This document shows positions 1 to 6,318 of a DNA stretch of 10,954 nt, in pieces. The stretch covers positions 1 to 10,954 of the forward strand of contig PMYY01000211.1 of the NCBI GenBank assembly GCA_003170655.1, written 5' to 3'. The position numbers were made by a program, and so were the translations under genes. Source of the stretch: Nitrospiraceae bacterium (GTDB taxonomy: Bacteria; Nitrospirota; Thermodesulfovibrionia; Thermodesulfovibrionales; Dissulfurispiraceae). The first letter of the stretch is position 1. Every line of letters begins with the position of its first letter. Under the pieces are notes generated by a model. That model was not told the origin of the DNA, did no database searches, and saw only the letters and a program-made list of their open reading frames with translations.

Positions 1-162
1 TCATTATTCACAACCCCGGGCATCGGCATACCGAACCCGTACAACCAATACCAGCTCGGCGTTGATGCCTCCTGGGAATTGGATCTATTCGGACGCATAC
101 GTCGGTCGGTCGAAGTCGCAGATGCCAATATCGAAGTATCGGTCGAGGATCAACATGCTGTG
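1..162 (+). pseudogene. Fragment of NodT/OprM-family RND outer-membrane efflux lipoprotein gene
   Basis: Frame 1 is open from the left edge. Its peptide contains the motif GVDASWELDLFGRIRRSVE, a hallmark of the NodT/OprM/TolC-like outer-membrane channel family: 'SWELDLFGR' precedes the long periplasmic helices. Such channels export drugs, metals or solvents with an RND pump and a membrane-fusion protein. Family-like sequence continues to about VEDQHAV and then stops matching. The usual continuation into the helical repeat is replaced by sequence resembling a group II intron on the opposite strand. The 5' part lies outside the window, so whether the gene was intact up to here cannot be seen. 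No 3' portion of the gene is found after the insertion, so the gene is truncated rather than merely interrupted. Confidence 0.75.
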
Positions 163-467
163 GAGGAGATTAACCAGCTATACACCTTTTGGTTCAAGCC
201 CAGCATCTTTGGCTTGGTTGTGTTAACGAAGTTTATCAGCAGTTCACTTAAGTTAGTCATACCATCAAGCCCGACACCTTATCCGCCTCGATGCTGGCAG
301 ATATATCATTGCCTCACGGCTTTGATTAGACCTTCGCAGGTCAGGTTATCCTTTTCCTGCCCGCACTTTATTCAGGGCTTCTTCCCGCTACGCCTAACGG
401 AATAGGCGGTCTCCTAATCACAAGCTTCGTGATTCGAGACAATTACTTGTGCGACCTCATGTCGCAC
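163..467 (-). mobile_element. 5' fragment of a bacterial group II intron (domain I region), ORF-less remnant
   Basis: Read on the minus strand from 467, the sequence starts GTGCGAC, matching the GUGYG 5' end of group II introns. It immediately folds back (GTGCGAC, 5-nt loop, GTCGCAC, 449-467). It continues through segments that recall, from memory, the domain I region of such introns: a stretch like GGAGACCGCC, an AAGTGCGGGC block, GCCGTGAGGC capped by a GNRA-type loop, AACTTAAGTGAA and TGGTTAA. About 300 nt are present. The reverse-transcriptase ORF and domains V/VI are absent, and the copy ends abruptly against the efflux gene at about 163-170. I read it as a decayed or deletion-truncated copy. 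The identification is pattern recognition and was not folded or searched. Confidence 0.5.
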
Positions 468-496
468 CCAGAGGTTTTCAGTAGCACCCAATCCTG

Positions 497-557
497 CTGA
501 CACTGAGGAAATATTTCGTGCTATACTTTTTGTCATCGAATATTTACCTTATAGGAG
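497..557 (+). promoter_or_regulatory. Putative promoter and RBS leading into the recombinase remnant
   Basis: CTGACA (497-502) and TATACT (522-527) resemble a sigma-70 -35/-10 pair, although the 19-nt spacer is long. A good Shine-Dalgarno AGGAG (553-557) lies 6 nt before ATG 564. That ATG opens only five codons (M-N-K-A-S) before a stop. The signals therefore now drive a broken reading frame. Confidence 0.3.
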
Positions 558-563
558 AATAAC

Positions 564-798
564 ATGAACAAAGCCTCATGATCTTCGAAGGCACTCAGCC
601 ACGTACGCCAGCAGGAATGGTGTCCCCTTTGAGATCATCTTGAAGGTTCTGCTCAGGCATCAGGACCTGAAAACCATCCAAGTCTACTTGGGGAAGATCA
701 GAGATACTGAGGCCATTATGTGGATGGACATTCTGCATGGAAATAGGAAGGTAAAATGTATGTTGATCGTCAAGGTCTGCAGAGTTCTACTGCCCTGA
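564..798 (+). pseudogene. C-terminal remnant of a tyrosine recombinase (phage-type integrase)
   Basis: In the frame beginning at 571 the peptide reads KPHDLRRHSATYA, then an NGVPFEI segment, then LLRHQDLKTIQVYLGK, and ends with WMDILHG and a few extra codons before TGA 796-798. This is the C-terminal catalytic part of a tyrosine recombinase: the H-x-L-R-(R)-H box, the second His (LLRH) and the nucleophilic Tyr (QVY) are all visible. The N-terminal and core-binding domains and the first catalytic Arg are missing. The strong RBS and ATG at 564 would read M-N-K and then join this frame (P-H-D-L-R-R) if one base near 573 were removed. The remnant thus looks like a start signal fused to the tail and then frameshifted. 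It cannot encode a working recombinase. Confidence 0.75.
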
Positions 799-857
799 AC
801 GTTCTCAGGATAAGTGACTACGCCGGTACGGATCATCATGACTAATGGTCCCTATAG

Positions 858-977
858 CATATTGCCGGCCCGATAGCGAATATTTATCCTCACAGCACGT
901 CCTTGACAATCGTCCTTTATTGGATTACTCTATCCTCAGTTCGGACCGAGAGGAGCATGAGGCATAACCTTATATGA
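858..977 (+). pseudogene. Possible decayed C-terminus of a histidine kinase, overlapping the next gene
   Basis: The frame open from 858 to TGA 975-977 gives a peptide containing HIAGPI, then SLTIVL about 12 residues on, and ends MRHNLI. The spacing recalls the end of HATPase domains (H-x-G-G-x-I ... G-T-x-F-x-I-x-L-P). A GPYSI-like stretch lies just upstream in another frame (843-870), as if indels had occurred. Its stop overlaps the start of the receiver-LpxC gene in the ATGA arrangement (974-977) typical of translational coupling. AGGAG at 951-955 lies closer to ATG 957 (a 6-codon reading, M-R-H-N-L-I) than to ATG 974. The kinase assignment is inference from weak similarity; a leader peptide is the alternative. 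Confidence 0.25.
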
Positions 978-2311
978 ACCCTATCTATATAGTAGACGAC
1001 GAATCCTCCATCTGTTCCACTATAGCGGACATTCTGAAGGACGAGGGATATCAGACTGTAGTATTTATGGATGCTGAGAGTTTGTGGCAGAGGCTCGATA
1101 CCATGGAGCCCTCTCTCGTCCTGTTGGATATCTGGCTCCCGAGCATGGACGGCATGCAAATCCTGAAACGTCTGCATGAACGCAGCCCCGAGCTCCCCGT
1201 GATTATGATGAGCGGACATGCCGGTATTGAGGCCGCAGTTGCCGCCATAAAGGCCGGAGCCTACGATTTCCTGGAAAAACCCCTACATCTGGAAGTTTTA
1301 CTCGATAAGGTGGCGTCCGCCCTTAAACACCGCCCTTCCAAGAGCGGCGCGGCCCTGCCCTCGGATACGGAACTTGAGATCGTCAGTGCCGACCTCTCGG
1401 TGCAGGCTGGGATGGTGGAAGTAGTGGATTCCCCTGTGCCTCAGCGCACGCTCAGAGGGAATGTGCTCCTGAACGGGGTAGGGCTGCTTAGCGGACGGAA
1501 CACCGGCGTCATTCTGAGTCCTCTCGGGATCAACGAAGGGATCATCTTTCAAACTCTTGACGGCCATACCATCCGTGGACATATCACCTCCCTTGAGGAT
1601 TTTTCCCAGACTGCCGCATCGAAGACCTTCTTTGCCAACTCTACCACACTGGACAACGGCAGGCAGCGGGTGCGCACCGTTGAACATCTGATGGCAGTTC
1701 TTTCCATGTACGGCATAACCAACGTGCTAATAAAGGTTGAAGCGGAAATACCGAACATAGACGGGTCCGCCAAGGATTTCTGCGACCTCATAGAAGAGGC
1801 AGGGATAGATGAACAGCCCGCTTTCACCAAAGTTGCAGTTATTCGCCGGAAGATCGGAGTGGGACAAGAGAATCCACGCTCAAAACATCTCTATGCGGAG
1901 CCTTTTGAGGGGTTCGAAATATCAATGAGGGTTGTCTATCCGCCACCCATAGGCGAACAGATTCTTGCATTCAATCCTGAAAGCGGATCTTTTGTAAAGG
2001 AGATAGCCCCAGCCCGCTCCTTCAACACCTTTGAGAATATCGAAATGGCCCAGAAGCTTGGAAAGATTGGCGGCGGATATCTTCATTCCCACATCATCCT
2101 TTACGACGGAAAGGTCATCAATACGGAGCTTCGTTATCCCGACGAATTCGTGCGCCACAAGATATTGGACCTTATCGGAGACCTCTATCTCCTCGGCTTG
2201 CCCATCAGAGGACGCATTGTCGCCAACATGACCTCACATGGATACAATCAGGCCCTGGTTGAACGCTTGTACCAAGCTGTGCAGAGCAGCACCACAAGCA
2301 GAACTGGCTGA
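974..2311 (+). CDS. lpxC: Receiver domain-LpxC fusion: UDP-3-O-acyl-N-acetylglucosamine deacetylase
   Basis: 445 aa. Residues 1-118 are a CheY/NtrC-type receiver with the acidic pair D8-D9, phosphoacceptor D52 (LLDIWLP), S80 and K102-P103. Residues 119-156 form a linker with no recognisable motif. Residues 157-437 are a complete LpxC domain beginning QRTL as in E. coli LpxC. LpxC is the Zn-dependent deacetylase of the committed step of lipid A synthesis, in the cytosol. The Zn ligands and catalytic residues can be placed: E237-H238 (TVEHL), H395 and D399 (RHKILD), K396, D403 and H422 (TSHGYN). NIDGSA and PARSF are also present. The usual His in GVGLH is Leu here (L172). E. coli LpxC has 305 residues and no receiver. 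There is no sigma-54 ATPase or DNA-binding domain, so the enzyme itself is the likely output of the receiver. Start: ATG 974 overlaps an upstream stop (ATGA), with AGGAG some 18 nt before it. The fold assignments are firm; phospho-control is inference. Confidence 0.95.
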   Translation: MNPIYIVDDESSICSTIADILKDEGYQTVVFMDAESLWQRLDTMEPSLVLLDIWLPSMDGMQILKRLHERSPELPVIMMSGHAGIEAAVAAIKAGAYDFLEKPLHLEVLLDKVASALKHRPSKSGAALPSDTELEIVSADLSVQAGMVEVVDSPVPQRTLRGNVLLNGVGLLSGRNTGVILSPLGINEGIIFQTLDGHTIRGHITSLEDFSQTAASKTFFANSTTLDNGRQRVRTVEHLMAVLSMYGITNVLIKVEAEIPNIDGSAKDFCDLIEEAGIDEQPAFTKVAVIRRKIGVGQENPRSKHLYAEPFEGFEISMRVVYPPPIGEQILAFNPESGSFVKEIAPARSFNTFENIEMAQKLGKIGGGYLHSHIILYDGKVINTELRYPDEFVRHKILDLIGDLYLLGLPIRGRIVANMTSHGYNQALVERLYQAVQSSTTSRTG

Positions 2312-2398
2312 ACCAAAGGGGCTAAAAAGGTAAAAATGAATTGCGATCGGACATATGAAGGTCCGAGCTATTACCCCGCCTTATCTAAGAGGTTTTCC

Positions 2399-3421
2399 AT
2401 GAAGAAGCATATTGATTTACTTTACTTAATGATCCTTGCATGGCTTCTTTTATTTGCCTGGAACGCCGCCGCTGCTGACCAAGCACCTGCCTTCAATGCC
2501 GATCTATCAGGTTACTCCTATCCATTTGAGGTCAAAAGCTTCTTCTTTTCCTCTCAGGGACAGACTCTCCGGATGGCGTATATGGACGTAGTTCCCAAGA
2601 ATGCGAACGGTCAAACAGTTTTGCTTTTACACGGCAAGAACTTTTGCAGCGCTTACTGGGAATCCACGATTCGTGCTCTGGTGTCCAGAGGATATAGGGC
2701 CATCGTTCCGGATCAGATAGGCTTTGGAAAATCATCGAAGCCAGCACATTTCCAGTTTACCTTTCAAGAACTCGCAACGGATACAAAAGCTATATTGGAT
2801 AGCCTGCATATAGATAAGGTATCCGTGGTAGGTCACTCCATTGGCGGCATGCTGGCAACCAGATTCGCATTGATGTTTCCTGACCGAGTTGAGCGGCTCG
2901 TTCTTGTGAATCCGATCGGCTTGGAGGATTGGAAGCGACTGATCCCCTATAAGACCATTGATAAACTGTATGCCGATGAACTCAAATTAACTCCGGATGC
3001 TGTCCGAAGCTACATGCAGAAGAATTACTTTGGTGGTACTTGGAAGCCAGAATATGAAAGTCTTGTCGAGATACAAGCTGGCTGGATTCGAGGGCCCGAT
3101 TGGAATCGAATGGCCTGGCTGTCAGCTCTGACGACTGACATGGCATTTACGCAGCCGGTGCTTTATGAATTCGGAGACCTCAAAATGCCTGTCCTTTTGA
3201 TAATTGGACAAAAGGATAGTACGGCGCTCGGCAAAGCCTGGGCACCAGCGGTTGTAAAAGATAGACTTGGCAACTACCCGGAATTGGGACGAAGAACAAA
3301 AGCAGCAATTCCTGGTTGTCGCCTTGTAGAGATCGAGGGTGCGGGACACCTCCCTCAGGTACAACATTTCGACGCATACTGGCAGGCATTAAAGGGCTTT
3401 CTGGAAGGTAGCGGTCGCTGA
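2399..3421 (+). CDS. Exported or membrane-anchored alpha/beta-hydrolase
   Basis: 340 aa from ATG 2399, chosen because AAGAGG lies 6 nt upstream and translation opens with MKKHIDLLYLMILAW followed by AAAADQ, a signal peptide or N-terminal anchor. An in-frame ATG at 2336, with AAAAAGG upstream, would add 21 residues before it. The body is a classical alpha/beta-hydrolase fold of the MhpC/haloperoxidase/epoxide-hydrolase type: oxyanion HG in LLLHGKNF, PDQIGFGKS, nucleophile elbow GHSIGG (Ser147), acid Asp273 in GQKDS and base His317 in GAGHLPQ. Residues 170-260 form the variable lid. The substrate cannot be read from sequence; a Ser nucleophile argues for ester, lactone or C-C hydrolysis rather than dehalogenation. 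It lies close behind the receiver-LpxC gene on the same strand (24 or 87 nt depending on start), so cotranscription is possible. Confidence 0.9.
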   Translation: MKKHIDLLYLMILAWLLLFAWNAAAADQAPAFNADLSGYSYPFEVKSFFFSSQGQTLRMAYMDVVPKNANGQTVLLLHGKNFCSAYWESTIRALVSRGYRAIVPDQIGFGKSSKPAHFQFTFQELATDTKAILDSLHIDKVSVVGHSIGGMLATRFALMFPDRVERLVLVNPIGLEDWKRLIPYKTIDKLYADELKLTPDAVRSYMQKNYFGGTWKPEYESLVEIQAGWIRGPDWNRMAWLSALTTDMAFTQPVLYEFGDLKMPVLLIIGQKDSTALGKAWAPAVVKDRLGNYPELGRRTKAAIPGCRLVEIEGAGHLPQVQHFDAYWQALKGFLEGSGR

Positions 3422-3589
3422 GCTACTAATACTTTCTATGGCATACCTCAGATTACATCCATTCATCATAGCTGTATGTATACAGTCAAAAGATAATAGC
3501 ATTAAGCGTGCCAGCCACAGTCTGATTATTGTTTAGATTGCCTTGATTCTGCGCTGTTTCCCGCAATACTCATTGCAAGCTGTTTGTAT

Positions 3590-3614
3590 TCCCACCCCGG
3601 AGGTCGGAGTGGGA
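3590..3614. other. Strong hairpin in the intergenic gap between convergent genes
   Basis: TCCCACCCCG and CGGAGTGGGA form a 10-bp stem with one C-A mismatch around a 5-nt loop. It lies between the stops of the hydrolase (3421) and the minus-strand gene (3643), where a shared terminator would be expected. No T-run follows on either strand, so intrinsic termination is doubtful. The rest of 3422-3642 shows no gene that I can recognise. Confidence 0.4.
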
Positions 3615-3642
3615 CCGATATCCTTGGTGTATACTCATGCTC

Positions 3643-3945
3643 TTAAAACGTAGTGGGTGCACGTTGCGCTATGAGTATGTATTCATCTCGAGCCTCAGTG
3701 ACCGGCGCATTTCTCCAGCTGCTTGTTATCTCGGTCGCGAAATCTTCGCAGAAATTGCCGTCTATGCATGCATCGGCGTCTTTTTTATTTAAAGAGACAG
3801 TAAATTCACGGTTGCCATTTTTTAACCTGACTGCCCATGAATCCTTCCCCTGATCGAAGCTCATCATCGGTTTAAATCCCTTTTGTGTTATTGCCGGATA
3901 TATGTCCAACAACTTGTTTTCCAACGCGACTTGTGAGTAACCCAT
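3643..3945 (-). CDS. Conserved-type small protein of unknown function (100 aa)
   Basis: 100 aa, starting at ATG 3945 behind a strong GAGGAGG Shine-Dalgarno (rc of about 3948-3954). The peptide begins MGYSQVALENKLLDIYP and contains KKDADACIDGNFC, two Cys (C60, C66) in a C-x5-C arrangement after a KKDAD motif. There is no signal peptide or transmembrane segment, so it is probably cytosolic. I recall similar short proteins (MGYSQ... KKDAD-x-C) from Geobacter-like genomes but know no function. Support for a real gene comes from the excellent RBS, a possible promoter 78 nt upstream and a second, broken copy of the 5' end with its promoter at 6822-6983. The last ~20 residues look less family-like and may have drifted. 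Confidence 0.65.
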   Translation of the reverse strand: MGYSQVALENKLLDIYPAITQKGFKPMMSFDQGKDSWAVRLKNGNREFTVSLNKKDADACIDGNFCEDFATEITSSWRNAPVTEARDEYILIAQRAPTTF

Positions 3946-3980
3946 AGTACCTCCTCAGTGTTTGAATTTCATAAGCATTT

Positions 3981-4000
3981 CCCAGAATATTCCCGCTGGG
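3981..4000. promoter_or_regulatory. Conserved inverted repeat in the leader of the 100-aa gene
   Basis: CCCAG-10 nt-CTGGG lies between the putative promoter and the start codon. The equivalent place in the duplicate (6914-6933) keeps both arms (CCCAG...CTGGG) although the loop differs at several positions. Arms retained while the loop changes suggest an operator or an RNA stem; the function is unknown. Confidence 0.35.
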
Positions 4001-4022
4001 CTGAGATCTGTGCATAAATACC

Positions 4023-4050
4023 AGTATATGTGTCGTTCGACTGCGATGAA
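4023..4050 (-). promoter_or_regulatory. Putative promoter of the 100-aa gene
   Basis: On the minus strand, TTCATC, a 16-nt spacer and TATACT lie about 78 nt upstream of ATG 3945. The duplicate at 6956-6983 retains TTCATA, 16 nt and TATACT. The -35 is weak (3 of 6 to consensus), but the -10 and spacing are conserved in both copies. Confidence 0.35.
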
Positions 4051-4268
4051 ATAGATCGTAGTCTGAAAATAGTGTAGGGATATGACTACTTCACTATCTG
4101 GGTTCGTCCGACAAGCAGAGTTGAGATGATATCTTTATGCCACGAAGGGATGCCGTGCACTGACTCTAAGCGGAAATATAGCGACCGAAGCAATCTTGAT
4201 GTTGCTATCAAAAGGCGTAATCGACGAAATTTGATTTCAGCTATTATTTTGAAAAATCATCAGGATGC

Positions 4269-4316
4269 TCGTAGTCTCTGACTACGAAAGGATAGCACAT
4301 GCTGGAATGTTTCCAG
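4269..4316. other. Two tight perfect hairpins in duplicated unit 1
   Basis: TCGTAGTC-TCT-GACTACGA (4269-4287) is an 8-bp perfect stem. It is followed 14 nt later by CTGGAA-TGT-TTCCAG (4302-4316), a 6-bp perfect stem. At the matching place in unit 2 a different sequence can also fold (GTAAC 7205-7209 with GTTAC 7219-7223). Neither has a downstream T-run. Confidence 0.45.
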
Positions 4317-4317
4317 G

Positions 4318-4388
4318 ACAAGAGCGTCGGTCGAGATTTTCGAAAGAAAGCTTGTTATGAGCCGTGCCTCTGCGGCAATGACTTTAAG
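4318..4388 (+). repeat. Short interspersed element, copy 1 of 4
   Basis: The core is GAAAGAAAGCTTGTTATGAG (from 4342), continuing as GCCGTGCCTCTGCGGCAATGA. Copies lie at 5101, 5939 and 7278, all in the same orientation. Internal dyads are ACAAG (4318-4322) with CTTGT (4351-4355), and GCCG with CGGC. It lies 48 nt from the stop of the YaiI gene and about 400 nt upstream of the 100-aa gene start. I do not recognise the family. Confidence 0.65.
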
Positions 4389-4435
4389 TAGCGGCTGATA
4401 TCCGCTCCGACAATGATTGATAACCTGATAAGAAG

Positions 4436-4897
4436 TTATTTTCCACCCCGCATAAGTGCGTGAACGAGCTCGTCAAGACGCTGCAAAAAGCGGGAGCGAT
4501 CTTTCGGCTCAAAAGGCGGGGGGCCACCGGTTATAGTGCCCGTGTCGCGCAGAAATGCCATAAAATCACGGTTTGCCAATGCATCCCCAATAGAGTCTTC
4601 GCTGTACACCCGCCCTTTGGGATCAAGCACCTTGGCGCCTTTTTTCAGGCAGCGTGCTGCCAGCGGAATATCCGATGTAACCGCGATATCTGCTTCAGTG
4701 ATGTGCGTGGCTATCCAATCATCAGCAGCATCAAACCCTTCACGCACTATAATCAGTTCAATAAATGCGTCTGGAGGTATCCGCATCATTGAGTTGGATA
4801 CAAGATATACCTTCAGTCCATGCCGCCGGGCAACGCGGAACACCTCGTTTTTCACCGGACAGGAGTCTGCGTCTATATATAACTTGATCACAGCCAA
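4436..4897 (-). CDS. yaiI: UPF0178 (DUF188) family YaiI/YqxD-like protein
   Basis: 153 aa, the usual length of the family. Hallmarks in order: KLYIDADSCPVK at the N-terminus (acidic metal-site-like residues), VSNS, VREGFDAADDWI, ADIAVTSDIPLA, GAKVLDPKGRVY, then NRDFMAFLRDTGTITGGPPPF, with RFLQRLDELV near the end. The fold is PIN/NYN-like, so an RNA-processing or nuclease role is often proposed, but the biochemical function is unestablished. The start is taken as TTG 4897, which gives the expected N-terminus; no good Shine-Dalgarno precedes it, and GTG 4891 is the alternative. Soluble and cytosolic. It stands alone on the minus strand between element copies 1 and 2. Confidence 0.92.
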   Translation of the reverse strand: MAVIKLYIDADSCPVKNEVFRVARRHGLKVYLVSNSMMRIPPDAFIELIIVREGFDAADDWIATHITEADIAVTSDIPLAARCLKKGAKVLDPKGRVYSEDSIGDALANRDFMAFLRDTGTITGGPPPFEPKDRSRFLQRLDELVHALMRGGK

Positions 4898-5100
4898 TCG
4901 TTTATTTCTGACTGATATAATTAGTTTGGATCATCGTTATCCGACCAACGAGTGAATATCATCCATCTCTAAAAATAGTAGCATATTATGCTGAATCAGT
5001 ACACAAACAAAGTGCATGTCGCTGCGCAATACCGTAACGACTGGGATAATAGCAGTAGATATTTTCTCTTCTCAACGCTGTCCGGGCTATGCGAATTCTC

Positions 5101-5150
5101 GAAAGAAAGCTCTAGTAGTGAGCCGTGACCAGCGGTCATGGGTATAAGTG
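5101..5150 (+). repeat. Short interspersed element, copy 2 of 4
   Basis: GAAAGAAAGCTCTAGTAGTG followed by AGCCGTGACCAGCGGTCATG. It keeps CGAAAGAAAGC and GAGCCGTG but has its own tight hairpin TGACC-AGC-GGTCA in place of the GCCG/CGGC stem. It lies in the 377-nt gap 4898-5274, which otherwise holds no recognisable gene. A TCCGACCAACGAGT stretch at about 4940 loosely matches TCCGACAAGCAGAGT of the duplicated units, so this gap may contain a further, more decayed unit. Confidence 0.55.
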
Positions 5151-5274
5151 GTGAACCTTACTCATTGCTCAGAACTAATAGGGAATAGTAACCAGAAAGA
5201 ATGGGTGTGCCTTGAATGGTCCAGCAATGTTAGCTAAAATTAAAACAATAGTGAAGCAGCCGATGTCCTATAGG

Positions 5275-5829
5275 TCAAGTTCCGATTGTCTCTTGAGCCC
5301 GGATCAACGTAGCGACGCCTATTTTCTTTTTTATGCACTCCTCGAGGACAAACAGTGCGTCGATATCGCGGCCTGCAATCTCCTGTACACGACACAACAA
5401 GTTGTGTGGAATAACATCCCTCAGTCTTTGACAGACGAAATTGATGCAGATCACATGCCGCGCCCTCAGGGCACATCCTTGTTTCGTCAGAAAATGACAG
5501 AGATGCGCATCAGCCGGCACAGAAGGAAGGTTTCTGCCCAGTAGCAGATTAATCAAAAGAAGAATGCTGTCGCACTTATATCCAGCGCGAACTCCGCAAC
5601 ATGTCCCTTGGCCGCTTATCGCACAATCGGAGCACTCATTAACTATCCCGGCCCTGACCATCGCACTCTGCGTCGCCTCAATGTCCAGATCCAGCCCCTT
5701 CACAAGAGCGCAAACCTGTCTGTCTTGCATCAGCGACTGCTCGCAAAATTTCCATAGGCGAATGGCTGTGCGTATCTGGTCGGCAATTGTCTTTTCATCG
5801 CATGTGATAGTCTTGATAGGAACTCCCAT
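5275..5829 (-). CDS. Cys-rich conserved-type hypothetical protein (possible metal or Fe-S binding)
   Basis: 184 aa from ATG 5829 with only a weak Shine-Dalgarno. The N-terminal ~60 residues look helical and include a C10...C29...C40 scatter. The central core is Cys-dense: C66-x2-C69-x7-C77-C78, C86, C111, C119, C128 and C133, around DSILLLINLLLGRNLP and LCHFLTKQGCALRARHVICINFVC. The C-x2-C...C-C pattern followed by later Cys recalls, without clear homology, the YkgJ-type zinc/iron-chelating proteins. No signal peptide is seen; the ILLLINLLL patch is short and probably buried. I recall related proteins in Desulfuromonadia but no assigned function. The reading frame is intact over its whole length and Cys spacing is the strongest evidence that it is real. 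Confidence 0.75.
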   Translation of the reverse strand: MGVPIKTITCDEKTIADQIRTAIRLWKFCEQSLMQDRQVCALVKGLDLDIEATQSAMVRAGIVNECSDCAISGQGTCCGVRAGYKCDSILLLINLLLGRNLPSVPADAHLCHFLTKQGCALRARHVICINFVCQRLRDVIPHNLLCRVQEIAGRDIDALFVLEECIKKKIGVATLIRAQETIGT

Positions 5830-5938
5830 AGTTAAATCAACTTAGCTTCTATGCCAAAAGTATATCACAGTGCAACATATATTATTTCTGAACACGCATA
5901 GCTGGCGAGATAGCGCCGGTCCTATCTTGATTAATGGG

Positions 5939-5987
5939 AGAAAGCTTGTAAAATGAGCCGTGTCGATGCGGCAATGATCAGAAGTGG
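5939..5987 (+). repeat. Short interspersed element, copy 3 of 4
   Basis: AGAAAGCTTGTAAAATGAGC followed by CGTGTCGATGCGGCAATGA and AAGTGG, closest to copy 1. GCCG/CGGC can pair. Just upstream, GATAG and CTATC (about 5910-5928) form another small stem. It lies about 110 nt upstream of the Cys-rich gene start. Confidence 0.6.
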
Positions 5988-6318
5988 GACTTGAGAATCT
6001 AATTTCGATGATTCCTTCGGAATGCAACAGTTTTGCCCAGCTGTCCAAAGTGATGACAAATCAGGTGTTACCCTCAGATCCTCACACAAGGTGATAAAGC
6101 AGCCCTATATCAGAGCGCTTTGTTTCGATTAGAAAGGATCAGTGCTCAATTCTCTCGATAGCTGCAAGAAGTGAACATTCGGGTAACTATCGCCGTACGT
6201 TTGTTTCGCTATAAATCGCAATTTTCAATACGAGAGAGAGTATGTCGGGGAGCAGGGTTCATATTTAAGAGCTTCATCTAAAATACGATGTCCAGGAAAT
6301 CGCCTGTAAATTGTTTCT
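5988..6318. other. Non-coding gap, no gene recognised
   Basis: About 330 nt without a convincing frame on either strand. The only structure seen is a small hairpin ATTCC-TTC-GGAAT (6011-6023) and a GAGAGAGAG run near 6232-6240. Confidence 0.5.

Larger units (their letters stand above)
3893..4388. repeat. ~500 bp diverged duplicated unit, copy 1
   Basis: This stretch runs from codon ~17 of the 100-aa gene through its upstream region to the shared short element at 4342-4388. It is colinear with about 6813-7337. Shared blocks include GTCTGAAAATAGTGTAGGG (4061-4079 and 6994-7012), the start-codon region GTGAGTAACCCATAGTACC, GTCCGACAAGCAGA, AGGCGTAATCG and AAAGCTTGT. By eye roughly 70-75% of positions match, with scattered 1-nt indels, so it is an old duplication. 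The part between 4051 and 4341 contains no gene that I can recognise. Confidence 0.7.

Noticed and set aside
3590..3614. Intrinsic terminator
   Set aside because: The hairpin is strong but no T-run follows on either strand.
4460..4955. Two plus-strand frames of 110 and 139 codons
   Set aside because: Antisense shadows of the clearly conserved YaiI/UPF0178 gene.
5212..5544. Plus-strand 110-codon frame
   Set aside because: Lies mostly antisense to the Cys-rich gene, whose Cys pattern is protein-like, and has no RBS of note.
4342..5987. Reading the elements as group II intron domain V because of GAGCCGTG
   Set aside because: The second strand and tetraloop expected of domain V are absent, and no intron ORF or 3' end lies nearby; the resemblance to GCCGTGAGGC in the intron fragment at the left end is too short.
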